Source: Coffea arabica (Eukaryota; Streptophyta; Magnoliopsida; Gentianales; Rubiaceae). From it: a stretch of 64,000 nucleotides of DNA. The translations under genes and the position numbers were made by a program. The stretch spans positions 12,918,466 through 12,982,465 of the forward strand of contig NC_092322.1 in NCBI RefSeq assembly GCF_036785885.1. Reading direction: 5' to 3'. Positions 22,404-33,809 of this stretch are shown here, in pieces (position 1 is the first letter of the stretch; each line of letters begins with the position of its first letter). Below the pieces are notes generated by a model. It worked only from the letters and a program-made list of their open reading frames with translations. It was not told the DNA's origin and did no database searches.

Positions 22404-24863
22404 TCAGAAACACAGATGTGCGGGAATGCTCCCCAGGGCCATAAGATGCTTAACACTTGATGAGGTTCTAGGATCTTCAGATAAACTAGATATTGCTTGC
22501 TTAAGAATCACATTGTTCTTATCAGTTGAATCAGGAAAAATTCTGTTCTCGATCATTTTTGTTAACAAGTCAAAAGCTGTTCCTGGGTCCAAATTAGATA
22601 AATGTGCATCCATTAATGCTACATAAATAAAAGCATCAGGAATCATGTCCTTCTCCTCCATCTTGAGCAAATATACTAGAGCATCAGAAGTCCTATTGCA
22701 CTTACAGAGCCCATTGATTAGGGCCATAAAAGTTATCCTGTTCGGAGCACACCCAGTTTCTTCCATTTCCATCCAAAGCTTCAGTGCATCACTTGGTCTT
22801 TCTGCATTACATAGGCCATCTATTAAAGTAGTGTAAGTAAAGACATTGGGCTCTCGCTCTTTCTCAGCCATTCTCAATAGGCATAACATGGCCTGATCAA
22901 TATCACCATTCTTACACCATCCATCGATAAGCAAATTGTAAGTAACAACTGATGGAACAAGCCCCTTCTCCAGCATCTCATTCAGGAGGTCTTGTGCTTC
23001 AGGCAACCTTTGGGCCTTACACAACCCATGTATTAAAATATTGTAGGCAACCACGTCAGGGCCATAACCACGGACACAAATGTCCCTAAACAGCTGCAAA
23101 GCTCTGTCTATTTCTTTGATCTTCAAAAGACCATAAATAGCTGTAGAATATGCAACCATATCAGGAAGGAAACCTTCTATCACCATTTCATCAAGAAAGT
23201 TACAAGCCTCAACTGCTCTCCCATGTTTGCACAGTTTCTTGATAAGCAGGGTATAGTTTTTTATCCAAGGCTCATGACCACAAGCACGCATATCTCTGAC
23301 AAGATGAAGGGCCCCGGTAACATTCATTTGCCTGCACAGGCAACCAAATATGGAATTGTACGTAAAATGTGTCGGCTGGAATCCGAATTCCTTCATCTCA
23401 ATCAGCAGTTCATAACATTCAGTCAGCCTATCGGCATTACTCAAAAAATCAATCATATTATTGTACAGTATTACACTACGGGAACAATTGATTCTATCCA
23501 TATCTCTGAAGAGACCCAGAGCATCATCTAACTTACCACTTGAACAAAGAGCATCAACAATTATCTCAAAGGAAGTGGTGTTAGGGCGAATTGTTTGTCC
23601 ACCAAATAGTTTGTCCACATCAAGATCGATACCCAATCCATCATGCATCATTGATCTTAGCAAACAATGAGCTTTATTAACTAAGCCAATATTGACAAGA
23701 CCTTTTAAAACAGAATTATACAACAGAAGAATTGATTCCGAATCTAAATCTTGTGGCCTTTCCTCCAGTAACCGCATGATATCTCTCTCCTCAAGCACAC
23801 ATGATATAAGCTCCGCAACTGTTTTAACATCAGGGTGAATACCTAACTCATTAATTTCTGAGTACAACTGCAGAGCTTTGTTAATCTCTTTATTCTTGCA
23901 CAGACCTCTAATTAGCACATCATAAATTGAAATGTCTGGACTAATTCCCAGTTTCTGCACTCTATCTAAGAGTTGTATGGCCTTGTCTGCTCTTCCTTCC
24001 CCAACAAACCCATGAATCAAAACATAGAAAGTTTTCTCATTCAAGTTAATCTTGAGATTATCCATTCTTTCTATCAGCTCAAACGCTTTATCCACCTCAC
24101 CCAATTTGCTAAAAGACACCACCAAGATTGAGAAAACATGAGCATCAAGCCATCCCTTCTGATGCATTTCATTAAACACATCCAACGCCTGTTGGAACTT
24201 CCCTGCATTGCAATAACATTGCAACGCTGGAGTCAAAGAGTACTTATCAAGCTGCCACCCTAAACCACGCATTTCATTTATTCTAAAGTCAATCAAATCA
24301 ACATTACCGGACTTCGCAATCACCTCCAAAAGGCAACTATAGCTGTAACCATTCAGGACACAAAGATTCAATCTTTTCACCTCATCAAACAAGGCATTAG
24401 CTTCCTGAACCAGCCCTTGACTTCCCAAACACCTTAAAAAGTAACCAAAAGCCCCCGGTGTCATATAACACCTTGAACTCACCAGCTTTGTTGTTAAATC
24501 CCTCAGTGAGGCACTTTGTCGAGCATGTGATAGGATTGAAGCCATGGCATTGTAAGTATAGCAATTGTGCCTGAACCCACATTGATTTGAAGCCCATTTG
24601 AAAAACCTATCAGCTATTTTCCAATTCTTGAGCCCTTTCAAAACGGTTTCAACGGTTTCAGTGGTGAGTTTTGACCCCAAAACATTCAGTTCTTGGCCTT
24701 CAGGGATAAAGGGTCTCCTTGTGAAGATGGAGATGAGACTGTTAGCCAACTGTAATTGGTCTGGATTGGCTTTTGTGCAAATGGGATTCGATAATTGGAA
24801 AAGAATGCTGAATTTTTTACACAAGCCATTGAGCAAATTGTTGGTTCTTGAAAACAGGGCCAT
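22404..24863 (-). CDS. P-class pentatricopeptide repeat protein, mitochondrial type
   Basis: This intronless ORF of 819 residues has an N-terminus that is basic and poor in acids (MALFSRTNNLLNGLCKKFS), as expected for mitochondrial import. From about residue 170 to 790 it is a run of 35-residue PPR motifs such as YNILIHGLCKAQRLPEAQDL, YNLLIDGWCKNGDIDQAMLC and YTTLIDGLCNAERPSDALKL. No E, DYW or SMR domain follows, so it is P class, a group that binds organelle RNA for stabilisation, splicing or translation. The C-terminal half closely resembles Arabidopsis At5g08310 as I remember it, including EPWIKNYTLLIKKLCKHGRA, so it is probably that orthologue. RNA target unknown. The array has an irregular stretch around residues 345-425 where motifs are degenerate. 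Lack of introns is normal for the family. Confidence 0.95.
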   Translation of the reverse strand: MALFSRTNNLLNGLCKKFSILFQLSNPICTKANPDQLQLANSLISIFTRRPFIPEGQELNVLGSKLTTETVETVLKGLKNWKIADRFFKWASNQCGFRHNCYTYNAMASILSHARQSASLRDLTTKLVSSRCYMTPGAFGYFLRCLGSQGLVQEANALFDEVKRLNLCVLNGYSYSCLLEVIAKSGNVDLIDFRINEMRGLGWQLDKYSLTPALQCYCNAGKFQQALDVFNEMHQKGWLDAHVFSILVVSFSKLGEVDKAFELIERMDNLKINLNEKTFYVLIHGFVGEGRADKAIQLLDRVQKLGISPDISIYDVLIRGLCKNKEINKALQLYSEINELGIHPDVKTVAELISCVLEERDIMRLLEERPQDLDSESILLLYNSVLKGLVNIGLVNKAHCLLRSMMHDGLGIDLDVDKLFGGQTIRPNTTSFEIIVDALCSSGKLDDALGLFRDMDRINCSRSVILYNNMIDFLSNADRLTECYELLIEMKEFGFQPTHFTYNSIFGCLCRQMNVTGALHLVRDMRACGHEPWIKNYTLLIKKLCKHGRAVEACNFLDEMVIEGFLPDMVAYSTAIYGLLKIKEIDRALQLFRDICVRGYGPDVVAYNILIHGLCKAQRLPEAQDLLNEMLEKGLVPSVVTYNLLIDGWCKNGDIDQAMLCLLRMAEKEREPNVFTYTTLIDGLCNAERPSDALKLWMEMEETGCAPNRITFMALINGLCKCNRTSDALVYLLKMEEKDMIPDAFIYVALMDAHLSNLDPGTAFDLLTKMIENRIFPDSTDKNNVILKQAISSLSEDPRTSSSVKHLMALGSIPAHLCF

Positions 24864-25583
24864 TCTTCTGAAAAAAGGATTAGCAATTCAAATGTTAAAA
24901 CAATTATAAGGGACGCCTTCAGAAACAGGACTGTTGTTTTGAGTGTCGAGGGTCATCTTTCTCAGGATTCAAAATTCATGACCAACTGCTTCAGATCAAT
25001 CTACCAGTTAGAATTTATTATTTTGCCTGTTAAAATTGAAGTAAATATGTATTAGGAATGTTTTAACAAATAAATAAGGATAAACCCTTTTTAGTGTGTG
25101 AGAAAAAAAATCTGTTTTAGTTGATGAAGAGGGAACTAAAAATTTTTCTTTCTTTTTCTTTTGTTATTCTCAGTAGGTGAAGAAAAGATAGGATTTAAAA
25201 AATGGAAGGAGGATTGGGAATTTGAAAACATCTAATTCCTTGGTTTTAACTTAAATCAAGGCTTTCTCGACTAAAGAGAGTATTATATACTTGAAAGGTT
25301 TGACATAAATGTGTTTAGTTTAACAGTAAATCATTTTTAAGGATAAATTCTTTATCACTCTCTAAACACATTTTTGAATCACTTTTTTAGCTTTTTAATA
25401 AATTCTTAACTTCAAATACATCACATTATAAAAAGTGGTATAATGAATGACAGAAAAAAATGTTTTCTAAACAATTATATTGGAATTATTATGGATCTCA
25501 CTTTGACTTTGCTTTAAGATTAACACCTAATGTTTGATCATAGGTTCATTCACAAAAAAAAGGGAAGGGGGTTGCTGAAATAT
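24864..25583. other. Upstream flank of the PPR gene
   Basis: AT-rich sequence holding the presumed promoter of the minus-strand PPR gene. No clear TATA box or other element was identified. Confidence 0.4.
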
Positions 25584-25592
25584 TAATTGGAA

Positions 25593-27010
25593 GGGAAAAT
25601 CGTCCAAAACGTCTCACACATTTTGCAAAATGACTTTTTTCATCCCTTTGCGTTCCTTATAAATTCACATTGATTAAATTTGGTTCCTATCTAGGTTTTC
25701 GACTAGTTTTTGGTCGAAATCTATCATGTGTCTTGCAAGTGATTATTTTTTAAGGGCAAAATTATCAAATCAAATTTTACATAAGTCAATTCATGGTCCC
25801 TTACATTTCACAAAATGAATTTTTTTCGTCCCCCATATTTCACAAAATGAATTTTTCATTTTTCACATTTTTCAAAATGGATTTTTTTCATCCCTCTTTG
25901 ATCATGTGTGCGAATAGTTTTTTTTAACCCATATATATCTATTTAATTTTACTTGAGTAATACAAATAGCATGTAATATATCTATATTTGATTTCGCGCA
26001 GGCAAAATAAAAAAGAGATATATTACATGCTATTTGTACTATTCAGGTAAAATTAAATAGATATAGATTTTAAAAAAAATTATTAGTTTTTCATTCATAT
26101 TCATTTCCTTTTACTTGAAAATTGAAAATAAAGAAGACATTTAATCCTAAACATTATCGAGTGTTTATATCGAAATAAGTTTGGACAGAAAACATAAATT
26201 AAAAAAAGTATGACAAAAAGAAGTAAATGATTGGCACTTTTAAATTTTAAGACAATCACAAGGTAAGTAATTCAACTGTTGGTCTTAAAAGTGACGAGTA
26301 AAAATTTCAAATTTAAACTGTAATTTACTAGCACGACTATAAATTTGAATTAGAACCCATTAATTAAATGACCTTATTTTACAATTCAATAAATAAATTA
26401 TTACTAAAAGAGAAAGACCACAAATATTGAATAGATTCACATGGTGAAATCATATAAATATATACATGGGTTTTAAAAAAAAATTTTAGTTTTAAACCCC
26501 TATATATATCTATTGAATAGTATGTGTACAGCTATGATTAATCTGTTTGGATAAAATCAAATAGAAATATATCACATGCTATTCGTACTATTCAGGTGAA
26601 ATAAAAAAAAATATATATATATATAGGTTTAAAAAAAAATTATTCATACACATGATCAATGAGAGATGAAAAATTTTATTTTAAAAAATATGAGGGATGA
26701 AAAAATTCATTTTATGAAATCTGATGGACGAAACAATTCATTTTGTAAAATGTTAGGAATGAAAAAATTCATTTTGTGAAATGTGAGGGACTATAAATCG
26801 GATTATGTAAAATTTGATTTGACAATTTTGCCCTTGAAAAATGATAATGTACAAGGCACATGATGGATTTTGACAAAAAAATTAGTCGAAAACCTAGGTA
26901 GGGATCAAATTTGACCAATGTAAATTTTTAAGAGACATAAAATTATATGTTTAAAAGTGGGGAGCAAAAAAAGTTTACTAAATATGAGGGACGTTTTGAA
27001 TGATTTTTCC
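25593..27010. mobile_element. Mutator-like non-autonomous element with long TIRs
   Basis: Inverted ends GGGAAAATCGTCCAAAACGT (left) and GGAAAAATCATTCAAAACGT (right, reverse complemented) continue inward for several hundred bases with matching blocks such as CATTTTGTGAAATGTGAGGG. A 9-bp target repeat flanks it with one mismatch: TAATTGGAA at 25584-25592 and TACTTGGAA at 27011-27019. Within, a second inverted module contains ATATATTACATGCTATTTGT and its complement (about 25930-26080, and again near 26500-26640). No ORF. Size about 1.42 kb. Confidence 0.8.
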
Positions 27011-27504
27011 TACTTGGAATGCTGTTTTCTAAATCAATTATTCTTTGAGGAAAAGCTAAATATAGGAAATACTTAGAAGGAGACAGTTGCAAATTAGTTG
27101 AAAAGTAGGATTGAGTGATGGTTTAGTAGAATGAGCATCTGGGATCAAATTAATTTAAGGTGAGATAGCACAAATTTAGTTTTTTACTCAAATAAGGAAA
27201 AAATCAATTTGTGTACAATACAAACTTGGAATCATATGTCATTTAACAATAGTTAGTATGTAGTAAGAAAAAATGCTTTTATATCTTTAATAGGGCAAAT
27301 TTCTATAAATAATGTTAATATGAGAAAAAGTCGGAGAAGTAGTGTTGTCCCAGGTGTTGTGCTGATGTAATGGTCATCGCATTTCAAATAATCGGTGATT
27401 GAGAAAATAATTTTTTTCTTTTTTTGTCCGGCCCACAAGGAATGACTAAAAAATTTTTTTTTTATGAAGATGCTCGGCAATGAATGAATTTTATTTTTTA
27501 AAAC

Positions 27505-27640
27505 TAAACCCTGAACTCTAATTATCAACCATAAACCCTAAATCCTAATTTATAAACCATAAATCCTAATGTATAAACCCTAAACCCTAATTCATAAATC
27601 TTAAACCCTAAATCGTAATTTATCAACGCTAAACCCAAAA
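27505..27640 (+). repeat. Degenerate telomere-like repeat tract
   Basis: Repeated AAACCCTAA, AAATCCTAA and AACCATAAA units spaced by AT-rich linkers. The core equals the plant telomere heptamer CCCTAAA, but the array is irregular. It lies inside the TIR element at 27293-29476. Confidence 0.6.
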
Positions 27641-28193
27641 ATAATCTTAGAATGTATAATGCTTTAAAGCAAAAATTATGTTAAAAACATGCTATTTGGT
27701 TTTCAGCATTAATCGGTGATCAAATATCGATGAATGGATAAAAGCGATGTTTAGATTCCAAATTGAAATACAAAAATTAATTTAAATTTATGACGCTGCA
27801 TCCTAATTATTAAAGTTTTTTACTTTTACGAAGTACCATAAATAATGTAGCATCAATTGTAAATGTCTAATATAACAAAGTGAAAAGTATTGTCATTGTT
27901 TAAAGCTACAAATCACCAATGAACACTACAAATCCCTATTATTCCATTCCAATTCTTTCACGGTACCTCCCAAGGAAAATCTCAAATTGGATCCCAAATT
28001 AACGGGTTAGTATGAGCTTATCCAAATCACCCATCAATGCGCCTCTTGCCTCTATCGTGAGTGAAAATAGAGCAATCGCATCTCTATTGCACTCTTAGAT
28101 GTGGTAGATCTTGCTGCAGATGTAGCCGTAGAGACCTCCTAAATAGTGCTTTAGGCATTTGTTCATCCTCATCATCTTCAGAGAGGTCCACCA

Positions 28194-29055
28194 TAGGACT
28201 GTCAATGGGGTTGGGCCATCCCGATCTCGGCCCGATAAAAAGCCCGATGAGCCCGACCTTTTAGTAGGCCGGCTTGAGTTTGAGCCTAAAAATTAGGTCC
28301 AAATTAAATATGAGTCAAGTTTGGACCTTATTAGGCTCAAACCCGATATAGGACCGGCCCTTTAATTACCTATATATATAATATTTATATTTTGATATTA
28401 TGTATAATTATATATTCAAATATATTATTATTAAATACTAAATATATATAAATTACAAAATACAAAAATACATCTAAAGACTTTTCATGAGCTTTCTTGA
28501 GAGCCAATATAGTAATGCATACCTGAATCTCTAACTTTTCTTATTGGTTGAGTAAATTTTTGTGTTGGCCTAATATTGGTTAATTTCTTTTTGGTCTATA
28601 AACACAAATCATCAAGCATGTTTGGATTCAAATCACAAGATTATAAAAAAGTTTCAACTTTTAAAGATGTATTGGCTTATGATCGCATGTTTTATTACTA
28701 TTTTTCATGCATTTTGAACTAATTAAATATAAATATTGTTGAAAATTTTTTGGTTTATATACTTTTTAAGAACTATTATTTGTTCATAGTTAGTTTTTAT
28801 GTTATAGTCTTGTAAATGTTAAATTAGTTTTACAACTTAATAGTTATAGTAATTGTATTAAGAAAATTAAGGAGTAATAAGTGACCTTGGGCTAAGTCCG
28901 ATTAAGGCTCACAACCCGAATATTATGTGAGTTGAGTATGAGTTTCGCATTTATGAACCCGAAACTCATAGTTCGAAACCCGAAATGTTCCAAATTAAAT
29001 GAGTTGAACTTGACCTTATGAAAGCCCGACTTATTATGCCCGATTGACATGCCTA
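28194..29055. mobile_element. hAT-type MITE with 8-bp TSD, nested
   Basis: The perfect 8-bp repeat GTCCACCA lies at 28186-28193 and 29056-29063. Ends are TAGGACTGTCAAT and, reverse complemented, TAGGCATGTCAAT. Subterminal sequence is rich in GGCCCG and AGCCCGA units. The 862-bp AT-rich interior has no transposase. Joining the flanks across one TSD copy restores a continuous sequence, showing insertion into the older element. Confidence 0.9.
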
Positions 29056-29566
29056 GTCCACCATAGGAGTCTAACTGCATCTCGACCAGGAAAGATTTGT
29101 AAATATAGCGGACAGGCCTTGATCAACAGTGCTGGAACTACGCCGCATCCAAAACTGGATTTGGATGCGGCCAAATATTCGCCGCAATGCGGCGGCATCT
29201 TCAAAATTTTTTTCAAAAAAAATTCACACTATTGATCAACTTGTGATCAACGATGCACAAGTTATGCCACATCCAAAACTGGATGCGACTAAGCAATGCG
29301 GTGATTGACAATTTTTTTTTAAAATTATTATTCTTTTAAATTGCTGTGCCACTTAAAAAATCAAAAATAAATTCAATTTCCCTTAATGCCGACATCCCCT
29401 ACTACAGCACTAATTTGTCCAAAATACCAAATTTGTCATGGTTTCTTATTTTGGCAGTATTTATAGAAATTTGCCCTTTAATAGTCTTTAGAGAGTCAAG
29501 GCCGATATTTTTTTTTTAACTTTTAGAAAACATATATAGTTAGAAAAGAAAAGTAAAAAGAAATAA

Positions 29567-30634
29567 GGGTTAAGTGTAAAGTGCACCGATGAACTTTGCT
29601 TGGTTAGCGACTTACCCTCTAAACTATCAATTGTAGAGATTTGCACCTTAATTATATTACCGATTTCATTGCAGATTGTTTAAAATAAGGTGGTGTGACA
29701 AATTTATCCTTAATTAAATGACCAATTACCTAAATTATCCACATCTCTAGCTCCTCTGTTTTCCTCCTCTAAACTCACTAGTAACCTTCCCCTTTCTCCT
29801 TCTCAAATGACACCACTAAATTATTATCTATCCCATTCCTCACATCAAAGTCCCTAATATGGATCGCTCTTCACCTTTCCCACTCAAATCTACCTCTGCA
29901 GCCCCCTAACTTCATAGACCTATCATTACCTCCCTCTCTTGTGTGCTTTCTCTTTGAATTTTCATTGTTTCTCAAGTTCCAAAATCACAACCCACTTCAA
30001 ATTTGCCAACCCACATTACTACTAGCCGATCTCCCAACACTTTTGATTAATTCAGAGAGGCCCAAATCTCATCATTTTCCATCCTTTATATTTCTGTAAT
30101 TGTCTATGTTGTTGGGTGTTTTTATTTCTTCTTGCTGCATATTGAAATTTGATTTAGCATGCGATTGGTCCTACATAAGATAAGATTGTATTATGGGTTT
30201 TAATTGCTATTTGAAGATTTGGTGTGGATTTATGGTATCTTCAATTTTTTGCATTGTTACTGATGGGTTTTTAGCCTTGATATAAAGCTTTAATTTTGAT
30301 GTAGTTTTATATAATCTAGTATTGATTTTTATTCTTCAATTGTAGTGGTTCAATGGTAGGTATTTTGGTGTAGTGGTAATGGCAAGATGTGTAAGATTGT
30401 TTATGGTTGAAAAAAAAAAGGTAAAATAAATTAAAGAAAGGGGTATTCTAGGAAACACATTATTATTTGTGGGGTTATTGTTGTCCTTTCAATAAATAAT
30501 TACTAGTCACGTTAATTTAATTGGACCAATGTGCTGAAAATTCAAAGTATAAGATAGTAAATTACTACAATTGATAGTATAGAAGGCAAGTTGCTAATTG
30601 AGCATAGTTAGAGGGTGCATTTTGCATCTAACCC
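29567..30634. mobile_element. Mutator-like element with 9-bp TSD, possible Pack-MULE
   Basis: The perfect 9-bp repeat AAGAAATAA lies at 29558-29566 and 30635-30643. TIRs of roughly 130 bp begin GGGTTAAGTGTAAAGTGCAC on the left and GGGTTAGATGCAAAATGCAC on the right (reverse complemented). Between them (about 29740-30420) the composition changes to C/T-rich leader-like sequence followed by T-rich intron-like sequence, with no long ORF. That resembles a captured host gene 5' end, but no source gene could be identified. Confidence 0.85.
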
Positions 30635-30665
30635 AAGAAATAATTGACAATAATACCAGGAATTT

Positions 30666-30800
30666 TTTTTTGGCCCTTCCACCTCTGTCCACGTCCTTCT
30701 AGCCTCCAACTGTTAAGTATAAGATTTGAACCTTAACTCTAACACTGAGAAGGACCATAGAAGCCTTCCCTTAACTGCCGACCGTAATGGTTTATAATAC
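30666..30800 (-). repeat. SINE-like fragment
   Basis: A T-tract, then ATAAGATTTGAACCTTAACT, whose complement holds a B-box-like GGTTCAAATC. The layout matches the better resolved SINE at 34592-34818. Ends not defined. Confidence 0.35.
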
Positions 30801-31294
30801 TCGAAAAACTAAGAAATTTTTTGTGCAATAATTGAGAATAAGTAAGTGAGATGGATTGTAATGGACAAAACATGGCCAGATTTAACTATTTTGCTACTTG
30901 TGTCTTTTGTGAAAGCTTCCCACTTTACAAAGTTCAAACACAGTTATGGAAATTGCTTGATATTTCCAAACATGAATGGTTCTTCTTGCCTTTCTCCAAA
31001 AATTTCCCTTTCCTTCTCTTTCTTTCTTTTTTTTTTTTTTCCATTCCTACAATCTCTTTTAATTGATTAACGCAATACTTCCTCCTCAAGAATCCAAGAT
31101 AATATAAATAATATAGAATTATGCACTTTCACTACAAATCCCAAGAACCCCATTAAACTCCTTCTCAAGTTTTAGTCTCTTAATAATAATAATAAAAAAG
31201 GAGCTGTTTAGTGCCATCTTCTTCAACAGATGCCAAGCAGGTATTTACATTAATCCCTACCTTCAACTTTCCAAGAAACTCACATGCACGAAAA

Positions 31295-31317
31295 GCGCGC
31301 GCACACACACACACACA
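31295..31317. repeat. GCGC(AC)n microsatellite
   Basis: GCGCGC followed by an uninterrupted AC run. Alternating purine-pyrimidine sequence of this kind can adopt Z-form DNA. Confidence 0.85.
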
Positions 31318-32108
31318 TATTTTTTCCCCATTAAAGAGGAGTATACTTTCAAGAGATTCTGCAGTGGTTTCGTATCCTCAGGTTAAATAAGAGTTTTTTG
31401 TTTAACCTAAAGTAACAACTTCAATCATTTAAAATACAGACCACCATCAGCATTGAGGAATACAAATTGAACGCAGAGCATATAGAGTATAGGTAAAACC
31501 AGGATGAACAAACTGTCGTTGTCTATTGGAATTATTGGGGAAATTGTGAGAAAAAAAACCCATTGATACATGCATGGAAGTATTTTCTCCCTCAAAAGTA
31601 GTTCTGATTGAATCAAAGTCAGTCCATAAAGTATATAAGATCTACATTTGGTAAATTTCCAAAATTCCACTAATTCTTGTTATAGTGAAATGTTTGTCTA
31701 ATTGAAATATTTGTTGAAGAAAGAATGTTCTACTAAGTGAATTATAATTACTGAACAATAAGTACATGTGAAATATTCTCTGTTGGATGGACCTTCAAAA
31801 GCGTAATTTTTGTTATCTTTCATTTTTGATATATCTACAATTTTTGTTCACGTTTCTTGTATCTGTTTTATGCAATAACATGGTCTGAAAGTATGAATTT
31901 TTAATATATATATATATATAAAATACATGTATTCATGTTTTACGATTTGATTTAGGTACATAAGTGATGTTTAGGCGGTGTCTTAATTAATTAGGATTCT
32001 TGATCCGAGTCCAAATTGAATTGGGAAGTTTCTCCAAATTAGAGTTGGTATTGGACTTCAACTCCTTTACGTTCCTCCTTTTGTTGTCCTTAATTGCTTG
32101 TTTACTTC

Positions 32109-32116
32109 TATATAAG
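32109..32116 (+). promoter_or_regulatory. Candidate TATA box for the gene at 33.3 kb
   Basis: TATATAAG sits upstream of a C/T-rich leader-like stretch (about 32140-32215). The coding start is more than 1.1 kb further on and an AG acceptor lies at 33249-33250, so a 5' UTR intron is likely. The exact donor was not determined. Confidence 0.4.
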
Positions 32117-33269
32117 TAGTAGTGATCCCTATCTTTAATTTAATAGCTATTGAAATCAAAAAAGAAAAAGTCTTCTGCCTCTCTCTAAGAAGTTGTCTGC
32201 CGTCTCTTGTCCACGGTACTTGTGTCTATTTCTGGCTTTGCGTTTTTCATTTTTGGTTCCGAATTTATATATATTTGGTTTTTTTTTTATTTGTTCCAAC
32301 AGGGGAGCGGTGGGATTTAAGAAATAGATGGGGGAGGGCCGGATTTTGCGTTTTTATTTGTTTATTCACATAAATTATATGATTTGGGGTGGATTTATTC
32401 CTTGTAAGCATATGTTTATGACTGTAAACGTTTTGATATGCTACTGATAAATCTTGTTGATATAAGGCTAATGGTGATGATTTTTGCATGCATGGTAGCC
32501 ATTATACATAGAGACTGTGTTTAGACAGTCTCCATCTGTTTTTGAGAAAATAGTTAACTTTCTTACAAAGATATTGACAGGTTTGAAAACCCATATTTAT
32601 ACGAAGAAAAAAACAAAAACAAATATCAAACATATGAAGTGGCTATGCATAACAATTTGGAGTTGCTTGAGTTGAAAGTTTGATCTTATCACGTTCATAT
32701 AATACGATAGTATGATCTTTTTAACTTGAATTTGCCAATTAAATATATTTGCTTTCGCATGTGATGAATTGTAGATATCTAGTGCAATTAACGTTATCAG
32801 CTATACTAAATTAAATTCCTTCCTGTTTGGATATAGATTTCCTGATTGGTCGCTACCTATTCTCGAATATGGGATTTTTTTTTTTGCTTTAGGGTATGCA
32901 TATTATGGATTTCCTGGAAAGATTTGACTTCAAAAATCTAGTCTTATGAAACCCTTTCATGATTTGTTTCCAGTACTGTTCATTCTGCGATTTTCGAAGT
33001 ATTCTTGAAGAGTGGCTGAATTCAAACCCTTCAATCTTAAGTCAAGTCTAAAGTTTTAATGTTAACTTCACAAGCAACTGATGCATAGGAAATTGATTCA
33101 GCTTGGGCATGATTATTACTGGATTTCAGTGTCTGGGATGCCTTCATCCCTGGTGCTAGCTGGTGTTGGTTGTTGACATTGTTGTGTTTAATTCTGAATT
33201 ACCATTATGGAATGAAGAGTGACTAAAATTGATTGCTTTTCAATGGACAGGTTTTATATAAACAGTAAG

Positions 33270-33809
33270 ATGTTTAGATCACCACAGTCTCCTTTGCCTG
33301 TAGCCAAAAGCAATCTACCAGAAGTTGGCACAGAAGACACCACCTATTGTGATGGCAATGATCAAAGATCAAAATTTCTTTATGTACCAAGACAGGTCTT
33401 CATGAGTGACAATTTTGACACTGCAGCCAACAACAACTCTTCAATCACGAGTGCATTGAAGTTGAACGATGATACTACCGTGATAAAAAAGGGGGAGATT
33501 CATGGGTTTCAAGAATCGGGCGATAGTAAAATTTGGTCAGATCAACCAACTCTGATAACCAAGAAGTCGAACGATGATACTGTCGTGATAAAAAAAGGAG
33601 AGATTCATGAGTTTCAAGAATCGGGTGATGACGAAATTTGGTCGCCCCTAATGGATGGTATCGTGGATGTGACCGGAAATTGTAGAAAGGACTCAGAGAA
33701 AGCGAAGGCGGTGAAATTCCTGGATACATTCATTGATAGAATTCTTTATGGTCCTAGAGATCCTAGCAGAAGACGACTGCCAGTTTTTGAAGAGATCTGC
33801 CCCGAATGA
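33270..33809 (+). CDS. Unrecognised plant protein with a recent internal duplication
   Basis: The coding exon gives 179 residues from the Met of MFRSPQSPLP. The frame stays open upstream to 33219, but an acceptor-like CAATGGACAG ends at 33250, so the upstream codons are probably intron and the Met at 33270 is preferred. Residues 66-90 and 101-125 are near-identical copies of NDDTxVIKKGEIHxFQESGD with a period of 35 residues (105 bp). The C-terminus is basic then acidic (LYGPRDPSRRRLPVFEE). No signal peptide, membrane segment or known domain is visible; the protein looks hydrophilic and partly disordered, so it is likely cytosolic or nuclear. I do not recognise the family. Leader introns suggest a genuinely expressed gene. 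Confidence 0.65.
   Translation: MFRSPQSPLPVAKSNLPEVGTEDTTYCDGNDQRSKFLYVPRQVFMSDNFDTAANNNSSITSALKLNDDTTVIKKGEIHGFQESGDSKIWSDQPTLITKKSNDDTVVIKKGEIHEFQESGDDEIWSPLMDGIVDVTGNCRKDSEKAKAVKFLDTFIDRILYGPRDPSRRRLPVFEEICPE
33465..33644 (+). repeat. Coding tandem duplication, 105-bp period
   Basis: Copy 1 at 33465-33539 and copy 2 at 33570-33644 differ at only a handful of bases, several of which change the amino acid. The high DNA identity suggests a recent event. Confidence 0.85.

Larger units (their letters stand above)
27293..29476. mobile_element. Non-autonomous TIR element carrying a nested hAT MITE
   Basis: Ends GGGCAAATTTCTATAAATA are inverted at both sides, and a 7-bp direct repeat TTTAATA flanks them (27286-27292, 29477-29483). 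The interior holds telomere-like repeats, a normal-complexity stretch at about 27900-28190, a complete hAT MITE (28194-29055), and a GC-richer segment near 29130-29310 with paired copies of GCATCCAAAACTGGAT. Removing the nested MITE leaves about 1.3 kb. Superfamily uncertain because the flanking repeat is 7 rather than 9 bp. Confidence 0.6.
30644..32108. other. Intergenic, SINE-like piece and microsatellite
   Basis: No gene is supported. A SINE-like fragment lies near 30666-30800. AT-rich sequence follows, then a GCGC(AC)n tract at 31295-31317. Confidence 0.45.

Noticed and set aside
27505-27640. True interstitial telomere
   Set aside because: The CCCTAAA units are irregular and interrupted, and lie within a bounded element, so a fusion-derived telomere is unlikely.
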